A stretch of 64,000 nucleotides of DNA from CAILZL01 sp963748005 (lineage in GTDB: Bacteria; Pseudomonadota; Gammaproteobacteria; Steroidobacterales; Steroidobacteraceae). Positions within the stretch are counted from its first letter, which is position 1; each line of letters opens with the position of its first letter. Below are positions 27,926 through 36,961 of this stretch, in pieces. The stretch covers positions 1,798,001 through 1,862,000 of the forward strand of contig CAVVHH010000002.1 in the NCBI GenBank assembly GCA_963748005.1. Reading direction: 5' to 3'. The notes beneath the pieces were generated by a model. It did not search any database and was not told the DNA's origin. It saw only the letters and a list, made by a program, of their open reading frames with translations. The position numbers and the translations under genes are program-made.

Positions 27926-28696
27926 ATGAAATACGGCCCTCCGCTCCGATTCCTCATTGGCATTAGCGTGCTTTTTATTGTTCTCTCGTGGGCGACCGAC
28001 AAGCAGGGATTCGTGCCATGGATGTCTGCTGCGCTGTTAAATGCAGGAACTGGGGTACTGACGTCACTCGTGATCATCTACGCATATGACCAACTGATCG
28101 CTAACCGAAATGAGAAAGAGCGCGCAGAGCGAGAGGTCAAGGCGCTTGCCGGCGTGGGATGGAGACTGAGGCAACACTACCGAGTGCTTCTTGACTGCTA
28201 CCGAAGCGCATCTGAATCTCAGACGGCCCCTCGATTTGAAGATATAAACGAGTTCCTCGGGCCGCAGTATCAACCTGTGATGGCCAAGCTGGACATATAT
28301 GCACCGTCCCCAGCGAACTCGTTCGGATCAACGCCTTACTACAAGTACATTGAAGATTCGTTTGCGACCGTGCACAAGGAACTTTCTTCGCTGCTTGCTT
28401 TAGCTGGCCGCGACCTGTCGCAGAATGTATTCCTCGCGATGCAAAGAGTTCTGAACAGCGAATTTATGCTGGTCGCCAAATCCCTGGAAAATCTCTGCAC
28501 CACACAATTGCCCGGACAAGGGCGACCGCCAAGTCAACTCGTGACCGGGATGAAGTCGCAAATTGACGCATACTGTGCGTCCTTCGCCCAACTTGTCACC
28601 GCTTTTGAGCGAGTGCACCCACAGGGACTCCGCGAGTACCGGGAGGTCGATTGGCATAACGCGATATTTCCTCCGGGGCACGCGCGTACTGCCTAA
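27926..28696 (+). CDS. Uncharacterised two-helix membrane protein
   Basis: A 256-aa protein, or 272 aa from ATG 27878. Two N-terminal membrane helices (FLIGISVLFIVLSWAT and the stretch around ALLNAGTGVLTSLVIIYAY) are followed by a charged coil (ANRNEKERAEREVKAL) and a mostly helical soluble domain of about 180 residues. I recognise no family. It stands on the opposite strand between moeB and the MoaD-like gene. Its codon use is visibly less GC-biased than its neighbours (many TCA, CGA, AAT and ATA codons), which suggests recent acquisition. No strong ribosome-binding site decides the start. Confidence 0.65.
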   Translation: MKYGPPLRFLIGISVLFIVLSWATDKQGFVPWMSAALLNAGTGVLTSLVIIYAYDQLIANRNEKERAEREVKALAGVGWRLRQHYRVLLDCYRSASESQTAPRFEDINEFLGPQYQPVMAKLDIYAPSPANSFGSTPYYKYIEDSFATVHKELSSLLALAGRDLSQNVFLAMQRVLNSEFMLVAKSLENLCTTQLPGQGRPPSQLVTGMKSQIDAYCASFAQLVTAFERVHPQGLREYREVDWHNAIFPPGHARTA

Positions 28697-28768
28697 CATT
28701 TTTAATCACGTCCTCGCGGCGCATCCTTAGACGGCCAATGGTTTGCCGGTTATTCTCACGTTAATTCA

Positions 28769-29035
28769 TCAACCCCCACTCAACGCGCAAATCAAATGCA
28801 CCGTATCGCCGGGTGCAACCTGTGCTGACAAGTCTGACGCCATCCCGGTGTTTACATACAGCCGAATATGCTGCCGGATACGCCCCTGCTCGTCGATCAT
28901 GCGAAAACGCATGCCGGGGAATTGCCGATCAAGATCAGCCAGCACTTCGCGCAAGTTTTTACCTTGCGCGGTGACGTTGGCTGCATTGCTGGTGTAGCTA
29001 CGCAGTGGGCTGGCGATGCGGACTGTGCATGACAT
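28769..29035 (-). CDS. MoaD/ThiS-like ubiquitin-fold sulfur carrier
   Basis: An 88-aa beta-grasp protein ending in the diagnostic Gly-Gly (VHLICALSGG), the site of adenylation and thiocarboxylation. The helix NLREVLADLDRQFPGMRFRM and the segment VAPGDTVHLI fit MoaD/ThiS-type carriers. The E1-like MoeB-rhodanese protein nearby is the obvious partner. No MoaE or thiazole gene is in the window, so molybdopterin, thiamine and other sulfur pathways remain possible. ATG 29035 gives the family length; the open frame upstream only reads through a repeat. Confidence 0.85.
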   Translation of the reverse strand: MSCTVRIASPLRSYTSNAANVTAQGKNLREVLADLDRQFPGMRFRMIDEQGRIRQHIRLYVNTGMASDLSAQVAPGDTVHLICALSGG

Positions 29036-29046
29036 GGTGTTGTGAG

Positions 29047-29148
29047 CCTCCCCCACCCTAGCCCTCCCCCGCAAGCGGAGGAGGGAACCAAACAGGACGT
29101 ACTCCTTGCCCCCTCCCTCGTGTAACGGGGGAGGGCTAGGGTGGGGGT
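29047..29148. repeat. Type C repeat pair, 22-bp inverted arms
   Basis: Two CCCTCCCCC-type palindromic units in opposite orientation. The outer arms 29050-29071 and 29126-29147 are perfectly complementary over 22 bp. The right arm contains the last codons and the stop of the DUF559 gene (stop at 29136-29138). Confidence 0.85.
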
Positions 29149-29504
29149 CTCCTCTCCACACCCATTTCACTCAGTGTGCGCTGAATTACTGACAGCACAC
29201 CTTCAGGATTCTGCAGCACTTCATTGTTCCAGAACCGCAGCACCCGAAAACCACGCTGTTGCAGACAACGAGTCCGCGCCTGATCGTAATCCTGTTGTGC
29301 CTGATGTTGCCCGCCATCCAGCTCAATAGCCAGCATGGGCTGTAAACAAACGAAATCAGCAATGTAAGTGTCGATCACCACCTGACGCCGGAATCGCGCG
29401 CCATTCAGTTGTTTGTAACGCAGGTGTTTCCAAAGCTGCCGTTCCGCATCGGTGGCATTTTTGCGCAGGCTGGCCGCTCGTTCCTGAAGCAATTTGTTGC
29501 GCAT
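29136..29504 (-). CDS. DUF559 (Vsr-like endonuclease fold) protein
   Basis: A 122-aa DUF559 protein of the restriction-endonuclease-like superfamily related to Vsr. Visible hallmarks are RKNATDAERQLWKHLR, GARFRRQVVIDTYIADFVC, the core acidic segment LAIELDGGQH and FRVLRFWNNEVLQNPEGVL. Members are often found near phase-variable or mobile regions; a biological role is not established. The C-terminal residues RRPPP and the stop codon are encoded by the edge of a type C repeat, so the natural end may have been altered by repeat insertion. Confidence 0.9.
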   Translation of the reverse strand: MRNKLLQERAASLRKNATDAERQLWKHLRYKQLNGARFRRQVVIDTYIADFVCLQPMLAIELDGGQHQAQQDYDQARTRCLQQRGFRVLRFWNNEVLQNPEGVLSVIQRTLSEMGVERRPPP

Positions 29505-29532
29505 TCCATGGCTCCTGTTGTCGATTGAGGAC

Positions 29533-29573
29533 GACCCCCATCCTGTCCTTCCCCCGCTGCGCAGGGGAAGGGA
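29533..29573. repeat. Type C palindromic repeat (degenerate)
   Basis: Contains CCTTCCCCCGCTGCGCAGGGGAAGG, a palindrome with stem CCTTCCCC/GGGGAAGG. It lies 13 bp downstream of the Asp-box protein stop (TAG read leftward at 29588-29586). Confidence 0.7.
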
Positions 29574-29585
29574 CGATACTTGTGG

Positions 29586-30695
29586 CTACATCGCGACCGT
29601 CACCGCATAAATTTCCGGCAAGTGTTGCGCGATGCATTTCCACGATTCGCCGGCATTGCTGCTGGCCCAGACTTCACCGCCGGTGGTGCCGAAGTACACA
29701 CCCACTTTTTTCTCTGCATCGGCGCACATGCTCTGGCGCAGCACGGTGAACCAGCCCTGCGATTCCGGCAGACCTTTGTCGAGACGTTGCCAGCGCTTGC
29801 CGGCATCCTGTGTTCGATACACCGCTGGTTTACCGCCCACGGAAGTACGTGGCCACACCGTCGTGCCATCCATAGGGAATACCCACGCGGTGTCGGGATC
29901 GTGCGGATGCAACACAATGGGAAAGCCAATGTCGCCGATCTTTTTCGGCATGTTGTTGCCGATACGTTGCCATTCGTTTGAGGGGCGATCAATGCGATAC
30001 AGGCCGCAATGATTTTGCTGGTACAAACGATCCGGCAGCAACGGATGTATGGACACGCAATGCGGATCGTGACCGAACTCGGCATTCTTGTCGGGCAGGA
30101 AATCGGCAGCCACGCCTTTATTCAGCGGCGCCCAGGTCTTGCCAGCATCCAGCGATTCGAAGACGCCGCCGATGGAGATGCCGATGTACATGTGTCTGGC
30201 ATCGCGCGGGTCGATGCAGATGGAATGCAGAAACTCACCATCGGGCGTCCCGAAGGCTACCCATTGCTTGCGCATGGGGTGATCGTTGAATCCGGATACG
30301 GGCTCCCAGGTCTGGCCGGCATCGACGCTGCGAAACAGACCGGCCGGTGAAGTGCCCGCATACCACACGCCTTTTTCTTTGGCATTTCCCGGTGTCAGCC
30401 ACAAGACGCGTTCCACACTGCGTGCTTCTTCGCCTTCGGCTGCTTTGCGGAAGGCCGGTGGCTGTTTGGATTCCTGCCAGCTGCGACCGCGATCAGTGGA
30501 GCGATAAACCGTGGGGCCGAGATGCCCGGTCTTGGTCGCCATCAACAGCACCTTACGATCTCGCGGGTCCTGCACGATGTGGTGAATCACGTGACCGAGA
30601 TACTGCGGGCCCTTGAGCGCCCAGCGTTTTCGCGTCGCATCTGCCTTCAGTTGAAACGCGCCCTTGCGGGTGGCAATCCAGAGTGTGGTCGGCAT
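29586..30695 (-). CDS. Asp-box (BNR) beta-propeller protein
   Basis: A 369-aa protein with at least five Asp-box turns spaced along the chain (STDRGRSW, SVDAGQTW, SLDAGKTW, TQDAGKRW, SSNAGESW). This is the signature of sialidase/VPS10-type six- or seven-bladed propellers. No signal peptide is evident. Sialidase catalytic residues are not obvious, so a binding or glycosidase-like role remains open; many such proteins are annotated only as exo-alpha-sialidase-like. It is transcribed leftward, 52 bp from the upstream EamA gene. Confidence 0.85.
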   Translation of the reverse strand: MPTTLWIATRKGAFQLKADATRKRWALKGPQYLGHVIHHIVQDPRDRKVLLMATKTGHLGPTVYRSTDRGRSWQESKQPPAFRKAAEGEEARSVERVLWLTPGNAKEKGVWYAGTSPAGLFRSVDAGQTWEPVSGFNDHPMRKQWVAFGTPDGEFLHSICIDPRDARHMYIGISIGGVFESLDAGKTWAPLNKGVAADFLPDKNAEFGHDPHCVSIHPLLPDRLYQQNHCGLYRIDRPSNEWQRIGNNMPKKIGDIGFPIVLHPHDPDTAWVFPMDGTTVWPRTSVGGKPAVYRTQDAGKRWQRLDKGLPESQGWFTVLRQSMCADAEKKVGVYFGTTGGEVWASSNAGESWKCIAQHLPEIYAVTVAM

Positions 30696-30746
30696 GCTCT
30701 TCTCCCTCGGATCACTGGAAGCGCCACTATTACGCCGACGTATGTA

Positions 30747-31661
30747 TCAGTCAATTGCTGCCGGCTTGATCACAGGTGTGCGCTGCACCAGCGGATAAAT
30801 GAAAATCGCGGCCAGGATGATGGCCACACCCAGGTAAAATTTGCCATCCAGTTCGCGCTGTTCATGCAGCAGAACAATGCCCAGCACGATGGCGTACACC
30901 GGTTCCAGATTCACCGCCAGTTGTGCACCGAAGGCACTCAGGTGGCGCAGGGCATGCAGCGCCAGGGCAAAGGGCAGCAGGGTGCAGGCCAGGCACAGGA
31001 TGGCCATCAGCCACACATCCTGACCACGCGGGATACTCAGCACCGCTTCGGTTGCGGGCAGCAGCGGCAGCATCAGGCTGATGAACAACCAGCCACCGGC
31101 CATCTCCAGCAGCGTCATGGTCAGGGCATCGGTGCGCCCCACCATGCGTTTGTTGAGCACACCAAAGATGGCGACAAACACCGCGGATAACACGCCTAAC
31201 ACCAGACCCCAGTACATGCGTTCCGGTGTGCCACCCACTACTAGTAGCACACCGGGAACAATGGCAATGCCTAATACGAACTCAGCGGGTTTAAAGTGAT
31301 GGCGCATCACCCAAGGTTCGATAAACGCAATGAACACCGACGCCAATGCCATCGTAGTGGCCGCGACCGATGCATTGGCCAGTTTCACCGAGCCATAGAA
31401 ACACAGCCAGTGCAGCGCCACGATGACGCCGACACCCATATAGCGAATCAACAAATTGGGCGGCATGGCTTTGAACGCCCGCCAGGTGGGTGGGAACAGT
31501 AGCAATGCCAGCGACACCAGAAACATGCGCCACCACACCAGCGAAACTGCCGATAGCGTGATGACCTTGCCCAGCACCGCCGTGCAGCCCCACAGCAACA
31601 CACAGGCATGCATCTGCCACCAGGCCTTGGTGAGTGAGTGTTGTGTGGCTCCGGTATCCAT
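30747..31661 (-). CDS. EamA/DMT-family transporter
   Basis: A 304-aa protein with about ten hydrophobic helices arranged as two EamA repeats, typical of drug/metabolite exporters of the RhaT/YdcZ superfamily. Visible repeat signatures include NASVAATTMALASVFIAFIEPWVM in the first half and LAVNLEPVYAIVLGIVLLHE in the second (the conserved EP motif). It is an inner-membrane protein. The substrate cannot be inferred. ATG 31661 is preferred over a TTG one codon upstream. Confidence 0.92.
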   Translation of the reverse strand: MDTGATQHSLTKAWWQMHACVLLWGCTAVLGKVITLSAVSLVWWRMFLVSLALLLFPPTWRAFKAMPPNLLIRYMGVGVIVALHWLCFYGSVKLANASVAATTMALASVFIAFIEPWVMRHHFKPAEFVLGIAIVPGVLLVVGGTPERMYWGLVLGVLSAVFVAIFGVLNKRMVGRTDALTMTLLEMAGGWLFISLMLPLLPATEAVLSIPRGQDVWLMAILCLACTLLPFALALHALRHLSAFGAQLAVNLEPVYAIVLGIVLLHEQRELDGKFYLGVAIILAAIFIYPLVQRTPVIKPAAID

Positions 31662-31702
31662 CAAGTAAATGTAACAGGCGATAGCGCAAATGCGGCTCTT
31701 AT

Positions 31703-31738
31703 CCCCTCTCCCTCAGGGAGAGGGGTAGGGTGAGGGTG
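31703..31738. repeat. Type C palindromic repeat
   Basis: A perfect 10-bp stem CCCCTCTCCC/GGGAGAGGGG with a TCA loop at 31703-31725, followed by the tail TAGGGTGAGGGTG. It is one of the few copies in a divergent promoter region, here between the EamA and YkgJ-family genes, rather than after a stop codon. Confidence 0.85.
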
Positions 31739-31793
31739 TTTTCATGCTTCAGGCAAACGCAGCCCCACCATGGTAGGCCATAATTAACATTCC

Positions 31794-32444
31794 ATGGATA
31801 CCGCACATTCCACAGAAGCCGACCATACCGTTGATGCCGGCCCCTTCGGCCAATGGCTGCTGCAGGCGCGCGCCGCGCTACGCGGCAATGGCGGCATGAA
31901 TGTGCCCTGCGGTGAATGTGTGGGCTGCTGTACGTCCGGCTATTCCATTCTGCTGCGACCCCACGATGTCGCGCTGGATGTGGTGCCGGTGACGTTTCTG
32001 TCCAGCGTTAAAGGCTTGGCCTACCCATATGCCAAGATGAATCCGCTCCCGAATGGCCATTGCCCGATGTTTCAGAATGGCAAGTGTTGCATCTATGCGC
32101 AGCGTCCGCAGACCTGCCTTGACTATGACTGCCGCGTGTTTGCTGCCGCGGGTATCGAGACCAGCGCCGACCGTCCCGTCATCAACAAGCGTATTCGCGA
32201 ATGGCGCTTCACCTATGAATCGGAAGTGGATCGTCAGGCGCATGCGGCTGTGCAGTCAGCTGCAGCATTCATCAGCGAACATGCGGCTGCTTTTCCTGCC
32301 GGCTGGTTGCCCAATAACCCCTCCGGTCTGGCAGTGCTGGCGATCAAGGTATATGCACAATTTCTTGATGCGAACCCCGCGCGAAGTGACGCAGAGACGG
32401 TCGCCGCCATCATGCGTGGCAGCCAGCAGTTCGATGCCGAATAA
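31794..32444 (+). CDS. YkgJ-family cysteine-cluster protein
   Basis: A 216-aa protein of the YkgJ/UPF0153 type. It has the N-terminal cysteine cluster PCGECVGCCTSGY (Cys39, 42, 45, 46) and a second group, GHCPMFQNGKCCIY and RPQTCLDYDC, all typical of this probable Zn or Fe-S cluster family. It is cytoplasmic; function is unknown. ATG 31794 has no good ribosome-binding site. Confidence 0.9.
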   Translation: MDTAHSTEADHTVDAGPFGQWLLQARAALRGNGGMNVPCGECVGCCTSGYSILLRPHDVALDVVPVTFLSSVKGLAYPYAKMNPLPNGHCPMFQNGKCCIYAQRPQTCLDYDCRVFAAAGIETSADRPVINKRIREWRFTYESEVDRQAHAAVQSAAAFISEHAAAFPAGWLPNNPSGLAVLAIKVYAQFLDANPARSDAETVAAIMRGSQQFDAE

Positions 32445-32557
32445 GTACATCTGACCGTCAGTTGCATACAGCGGTGCAGCCAAAGCATGCATAATTGCAA
32501 GCCTTGTACTTGCGGCTTAAGTCACTCCAGAGATCAGCGTGATCTCCTATCCGCTCC

Positions 32558-33802
32558 ATGTCCTCCAATTCAACATCTGAAACAGCAGCACAGGCACACA
32601 AGACTCTCGGCTTCGGCGAGTTCGTGGCGCTGGTTGCGCTGATGATGGCCTGTCAGGCACTGGCAATAGACGCCATGTTGCCGGCCCTGCCCACCATCGC
32701 CGAAGCCATGGGTCTCACCGACCACAATCGTGCCCAATGGGTGGTGACTGCCTACATCACAGGCATGGGTGTCGGGCAGTTGTTCTGGGGCGTGTTGTCC
32801 GACCGGCTGGGCCGACGACCAGTGTTGCTGATCGGTCTGGGTCTGTATGTGGTGGCGGCGTTGCTGGTGGGTTTGTCGCAGAGCTTTACGGGACTGCTGG
32901 GATGGCGTTTCGTGCATGGCGTGGCGGCGGCCAGTGCCGTGATATCGCGTTCGGTCATTCGCGACTTGTATGAAGGACGACAGATGGCGCGCGTCATGTC
33001 GCTGACCTTTATCGTGTTCATCATGATTCCGGTGCTGGCGCCCAGCATTGGCCAGCTGGTGCTGATGGTGGCGCCGTGGCGTTACTTGCTCATGCTGTTC
33101 AGCGTGTTTGCAGCGGCCATCTGGATATGGGCGTGGCTGCGCCTGCCGGAAACGCTGCATCCCGAGTATCGACTGACGCTGACAGTCGGGCGAATTGTCC
33201 ACGCCACCGGAGTGGTGACCGGCGATCGTGCATCGGTGTGCTATACGACTGCGATGGCCATGGTATTCGGCTCCATCCTCGCTTACGTGGGCATGGTGCA
33301 GCAGATCTTTGCCGAAGTGTTCAACAGAGCGTCGTGGATGCCAACCATGTTCGCGGTGTGTGCCGCATCCATGGGCGTGATGTCGTTCGTCAACTCAAAG
33401 ATAGTCGGGCGGCTTGGCATGCGCATCGTCTCGCAGACGGGTCTGCTGCTGTTCATAGTCATCAGCGGCTTGCACGTGGTGGTGGTCATGCTCGGTCTCG
33501 AGTCACTCGCCACGTTTGTGGTGCTGCAGGCTGCCGCCATGAGCTGTGTGGGTTTGATGATGGCCAATTTCGGCACCATGGCCATGGAACCCATGGGTGC
33601 GGTTGCCGGCATTGCTGCATCATTGCAGGGGTTTTTCAGTACGACGGTTGCAGCACTGGCCGGCGCATTCATCGGCCGTTATTTTGATGGATCAACAATG
33701 CCATTGGTGGTTGGCGCATTGAGTTGCGGCATCATGGCGCTGCTGTTTGTGCTGCTGGCAGAACGCGGCCGCTTGTTTCAACCGCATCACGCGGCAGAAT
33801 AA
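32558..33802 (+). CDS. Bcr/CflA-type MFS drug exporter
   Basis: A 414-aa twelve-helix MFS transporter. The first helix carries the family acidic signature ALAIDAMLPALPTIAEAMG. The loop 2-3 motif is GVLSDRLGRRPVLLIGLGLYV. The second half contains MSCVGLMMANFGTMAMEPMG, as in Bcr/CflA. It probably exports small antimicrobial compounds by proton antiport. It is followed 4 bp later by the DUF3025 gene, so the two may be cotranscribed. Confidence 0.93.
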   Translation: MSSNSTSETAAQAHKTLGFGEFVALVALMMACQALAIDAMLPALPTIAEAMGLTDHNRAQWVVTAYITGMGVGQLFWGVLSDRLGRRPVLLIGLGLYVVAALLVGLSQSFTGLLGWRFVHGVAAASAVISRSVIRDLYEGRQMARVMSLTFIVFIMIPVLAPSIGQLVLMVAPWRYLLMLFSVFAAAIWIWAWLRLPETLHPEYRLTLTVGRIVHATGVVTGDRASVCYTTAMAMVFGSILAYVGMVQQIFAEVFNRASWMPTMFAVCAASMGVMSFVNSKIVGRLGMRIVSQTGLLLFIVISGLHVVVVMLGLESLATFVVLQAAAMSCVGLMMANFGTMAMEPMGAVAGIAASLQGFFSTTVAALAGAFIGRYFDGSTMPLVVGALSCGIMALLFVLLAERGRLFQPHHAAE

Positions 33803-33806
33803 GAGA

Positions 33807-34616
33807 GTGACAGCACCGGCGGTCATCGACTGGTTACACCCGTGGTATGCCTCGGTCAGAGACGCAGCGCAAAAGATCATCGATCGATCAGATGTGCTCG
33901 CCGCGCTCAATCAGCAATCCGCAGCAATGAATCTGAGCAACCATCGCGGCTTGCCGCTGCGTTTTGTCGAGCAGGCAGTTTTGCCGGAAGGCACCGCCTA
34001 CGAAGCCTTCATCAGCGCCACGGGCAAGGTGCCGACCCGCGACAATCTGCATGATTTTTTTAATGCACTGGTATGGCTGAGTTTTCCCAACATCAAGCGT
34101 CAGCTCAATGCGCTGCAGGCAGTGCAGATCGAACGCACCGGCATCGGCAAGTCGCGCGGTCCGGCGCGCGATGCGGCAACCATCTTCGATGAAAACTGCG
34201 CGCTGTTGGTTGCAAGCAGCACTGCGCAAGGTACTGCGTTGATCGAGGCGATACGTGGCCATCAGTGGCACAGTGCATTCATCGATCAGCGCAGCACGTT
34301 CGGCCGGCATGCGGAGGTTTGGTTATTCGGCCATGCACTGATGGAAAAGCTGGTGACGCCGTACAAGAGCATCACCGCTCACACCTGGGTAGTTACTGCA
34401 CCTGATGATTTTTTTCAGATGACACACGACTTACGACGCGAGTGGCTGGATGGACAGGTAGCAAACGTGCTGGCAGCAAGTGGGCCGAGCTTGAGCACCG
34501 CAGCGTTCATGCCATTGCCGGTGCTGGGTGTGCCCGTCTGGTGGCATCCGCAGGACCGGCAGTTCTACGATGATGCCACGGTATTCAGACCAAAGAGCAG
34601 CGGCAAACCGACGTGA
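33807..34616 (+). CDS. DUF3025 family protein
   Basis: A 269-aa soluble protein of the DUF3025 family, recognised by the central block TGKVPTRDNLHDFFNALVWLSFP, with the following DEN and WLFGHALMEKLV segments. No function is known. GTG 33807 is chosen because it follows the Bcr/CflA stop by 4 bp and has AAGAGA just upstream; the frame is open earlier, but inside the transporter gene. Confidence 0.88.
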   Translation: MTAPAVIDWLHPWYASVRDAAQKIIDRSDVLAALNQQSAAMNLSNHRGLPLRFVEQAVLPEGTAYEAFISATGKVPTRDNLHDFFNALVWLSFPNIKRQLNALQAVQIERTGIGKSRGPARDAATIFDENCALLVASSTAQGTALIEAIRGHQWHSAFIDQRSTFGRHAEVWLFGHALMEKLVTPYKSITAHTWVVTAPDDFFQMTHDLRREWLDGQVANVLAASGPSLSTAAFMPLPVLGVPVWWHPQDRQFYDDATVFRPKSSGKPT

Positions 34617-34626
34617 TTTCGACTGT

Positions 34627-35550
34627 TTACGCCAATACCGGATAGAGGCGCTTTGCCGTTCCCGAAAAAACCATTGCGCGCTCCGCTGGCGAGAGCGTTG
34701 CGAGGCAAGTTCTTGCGTCAGTGACAATTTTCGTCAGAGGTCCCGGAGTCGAGGGTTCATTCGAGCCAAATGCAAGGTGGTCGGCGCCGAAAACGGACAC
34801 CAGTTTCGGAAAGAAAGTCTCCGGCGTGGACTTTCCCTTGCGCGACAGCGCAAAAGTGACGGGCGTGATCTTCAGATAAAAATTGCGGAACTGAGCGAGT
34901 TCAAAGAAAGATCCGGCATTGAGGTATGGCGGACCGTCCTCAACCTTGATCATGCTGCCGTGATCCAGTACGACCTTTACCTTTGGATAGCGCTGCAATA
35001 GCGCGCGCACCTGCGGCATACCGTCCTGAGTTGTTATGCAGATGGTGAAGTCCTTCTCCATGGCGTATTCCCACACGGGGAAGCTTTTAGGATCGAACAA
35101 CGTGTCCTTGTCGCCGCGAATCCGCAGGCCGCTCGCACCTCTGCGCATCCAGCCTTCCAGAACCCGGACCGCATCGGTGGCAAGTGGGTCGATGGTACAC
35201 ACACCCGTGAACCGCTTCGGATCCTTTGCCACCGAGTCGACCAGGTATGAGTTGTCGAATCCGTAATAGGTCGATGCCTGCACGAACGCTGCCTTTGCAA
35301 CACCAGCGGCATTGGCTTCGCCAACATACTGTTCGAAGGTCTGTGAACGCTCCTTCGACCAATCCGACTGCTCGCTTATGGGCAGTGTCGGATAGCGCTG
35401 GATATCCTTCGACAGCAAGTGCGGATGAATATCGATGATCTCATCCTGCGCAGCTGCATTGATCAAGCCGGATCGAGCGAGCGCGATGCCCGCACCGGCG
35501 GCCAGCACCGCTCGTCGCGTTACGTTCGCTGCTGTGAGGTAGGTTTGCAT
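34627..35550 (-). CDS. Exported amidohydrolase-2 family enzyme
   Basis: A 307-aa TIM-barrel amidohydrolase (COG2159/COG3618 type). The N-terminus TRRAVLAAGAGIALA resembles a Tat or Sec export signal (twin Arg at 12-13). The metal-site HxH is IIDIHPHLL (His42, His44). A later His lies in VVLDHGS, and the C-terminal barrel-end motif reads FGSNEP, with Asn where many relatives have Asp. Likely chemistry is lactone or carboxylate hydrolysis or decarboxylation, in the periplasm. ATG 35550 overlaps the upstream hydrolase stop by one base, so the two are coupled. Confidence 0.87.
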   Translation of the reverse strand: MQTYLTAANVTRRAVLAAGAGIALARSGLINAAAQDEIIDIHPHLLSKDIQRYPTLPISEQSDWSKERSQTFEQYVGEANAAGVAKAAFVQASTYYGFDNSYLVDSVAKDPKRFTGVCTIDPLATDAVRVLEGWMRRGASGLRIRGDKDTLFDPKSFPVWEYAMEKDFTICITTQDGMPQVRALLQRYPKVKVVLDHGSMIKVEDGPPYLNAGSFFELAQFRNFYLKITPVTFALSRKGKSTPETFFPKLVSVFGADHLAFGSNEPSTPGPLTKIVTDARTCLATLSPAERAMVFSGTAKRLYPVLA

Positions 35551-36899
35551 CAGAAGCGTCCCGGCTTTGATAGCCAGCCGTCGACGAAATCAAACGTGCG
35601 CTTGACTGTATCGCCATACTGAGTACCACACGGTGTGAACACATGCACCGCGCCTTCCACGGTGGCGTAGGTCTTATCCTTGGCCGCCAGGTGATCGAAG
35701 ATAATCTCACCCGGCACAACCAGGTAGTGACAGCCCATGGTCAGCACCAGCGAAGGAACCTTGATACCTTCCGCGTTGGCCGGTGTGGCGGTCATGGCCG
35801 AACGCCAGTCAACATCGACAATATCGTCAGCGGTGATTGCGAAGTTGGGGCCGGTACGGATGGCTGAGTCAGACAGGAAGTCGCGCAGTGTGGTGTTCTG
35901 GGTCATCACCGCAAGCGCATTCAGGCCACCGACCGATTGCTGGCCGGACGGCGGGCGCACGGTGTGCACCACCTGTTCGACATTGGTCCCATCGGCCTTG
36001 AGCAGCGTGTGGGGATTGCGGGTGTGCTCGACGAAGCTCAGGTCCGGCTGAAACAGTCGCGCACCTGCAGCATTGACGCCCATGCCGCGGATCACCAGCG
36101 GCTCGTCGTCGGAGTACTGGCTCTTGCCGGCTTCAAGCGCTTTCAACCGGGCGACTGCATCGTCAACGATCTTCTTGTTGCGTGCGGATTGGGCCGCGTA
36201 GAAGCGTTTGGTGAACTCGGCTGAATACTTGGCCTTCTTGCCCTCGAGGTCATAACCATTGGCGGCGGTGAACATGTCGAGTGAGGCAATGCGTTTATTG
36301 CCATCCACCGCCGGGTCCACCGAACTCATCTGATGAAAGGCGCCCAGCGTTGGATCGAGCAGCACCATGCCATCCGGCTTTTGCAGGCCTTCCAGCTCCT
36401 TGCTCTGACACGGATAAATCTTTTCCGGACCGCTGCAGGCAGCTGGACCGTTCTCGGCGACATTTTCGTAAAGCGGTATCAGATGACCGCCCCCACTATG
36501 GCCGACCACCACCACCTTGGTGACTCCCGGCAAGGTGCGCAGGTAGGCGATGCCGCGCGAAAAGGTTGGCAGATAGGACTCGCTGTTCGGATCGCCGCCG
36601 CGGTAATTCGCCATCAGTGTCCAGTAACCCCGGCGCGACATCTCGCGCCCCAGCGCCTCGTTGAACACATTGGAGTTGGGGTGCATGAAAACCAGTGCGA
36701 TATGACCCTTGGTTCCCGAGGTCATGGGTTCGTAGAGCAGCCCTTCGCCCTGGGCACCCAGCCGGACGTAACGGGTCTGGAATTGTGCAGTGTCCACCGC
36801 ACCAATGGGTTGCTGGCGCTGCGCCGGCGCCTGTGCCTGCAATGATCCCGCTGTAGCGGCGAGCGCCAGCGCGAGCAGAACTGCAGTCTTGATCTTCAT
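35550..36899 (-). CDS. Exported alpha/beta hydrolase
   Basis: A 449-aa protein with a signal peptide (IKTAVLLALALAATAGSLQA) and an alpha/beta-hydrolase core. It has LVFMHPNSNVFN near the oxyanion loop, the nucleophile elbow VVGHSGGGHLI (Ser135) and a late His in GAVHVFTPCG. An insertion of about 100 residues between strands 6 and 7 (around PYLENVAE...GKKAKYSAEF) makes it longer than simple esterases. It is predicted periplasmic. I do not recognise a named subfamily. It follows the LPMO-like gene by 62 bp and is coupled to the amidohydrolase. Confidence 0.83.
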   Translation of the reverse strand: MKIKTAVLLALALAATAGSLQAQAPAQRQQPIGAVDTAQFQTRYVRLGAQGEGLLYEPMTSGTKGHIALVFMHPNSNVFNEALGREMSRRGYWTLMANYRGGDPNSESYLPTFSRGIAYLRTLPGVTKVVVVGHSGGGHLIPLYENVAENGPAACSGPEKIYPCQSKELEGLQKPDGMVLLDPTLGAFHQMSSVDPAVDGNKRIASLDMFTAANGYDLEGKKAKYSAEFTKRFYAAQSARNKKIVDDAVARLKALEAGKSQYSDDEPLVIRGMGVNAAGARLFQPDLSFVEHTRNPHTLLKADGTNVEQVVHTVRPPSGQQSVGGLNALAVMTQNTTLRDFLSDSAIRTGPNFAITADDIVDVDWRSAMTATPANAEGIKVPSLVLTMGCHYLVVPGEIIFDHLAAKDKTYATVEGAVHVFTPCGTQYGDTVKRTFDFVDGWLSKPGRF

Positions 36900-36961
36900 T
36901 ACTCAATCCCCCTTAAAAAATCGTAGCCACTTCACCTGATACAGGTCGATATGCGATGTGA

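Noticed and set aside
29047..29148. CRISPR-like repeat array
   Set aside because: Only two inverted units, no regular spacers and no cas genes; better explained as a REP-type palindrome pair.
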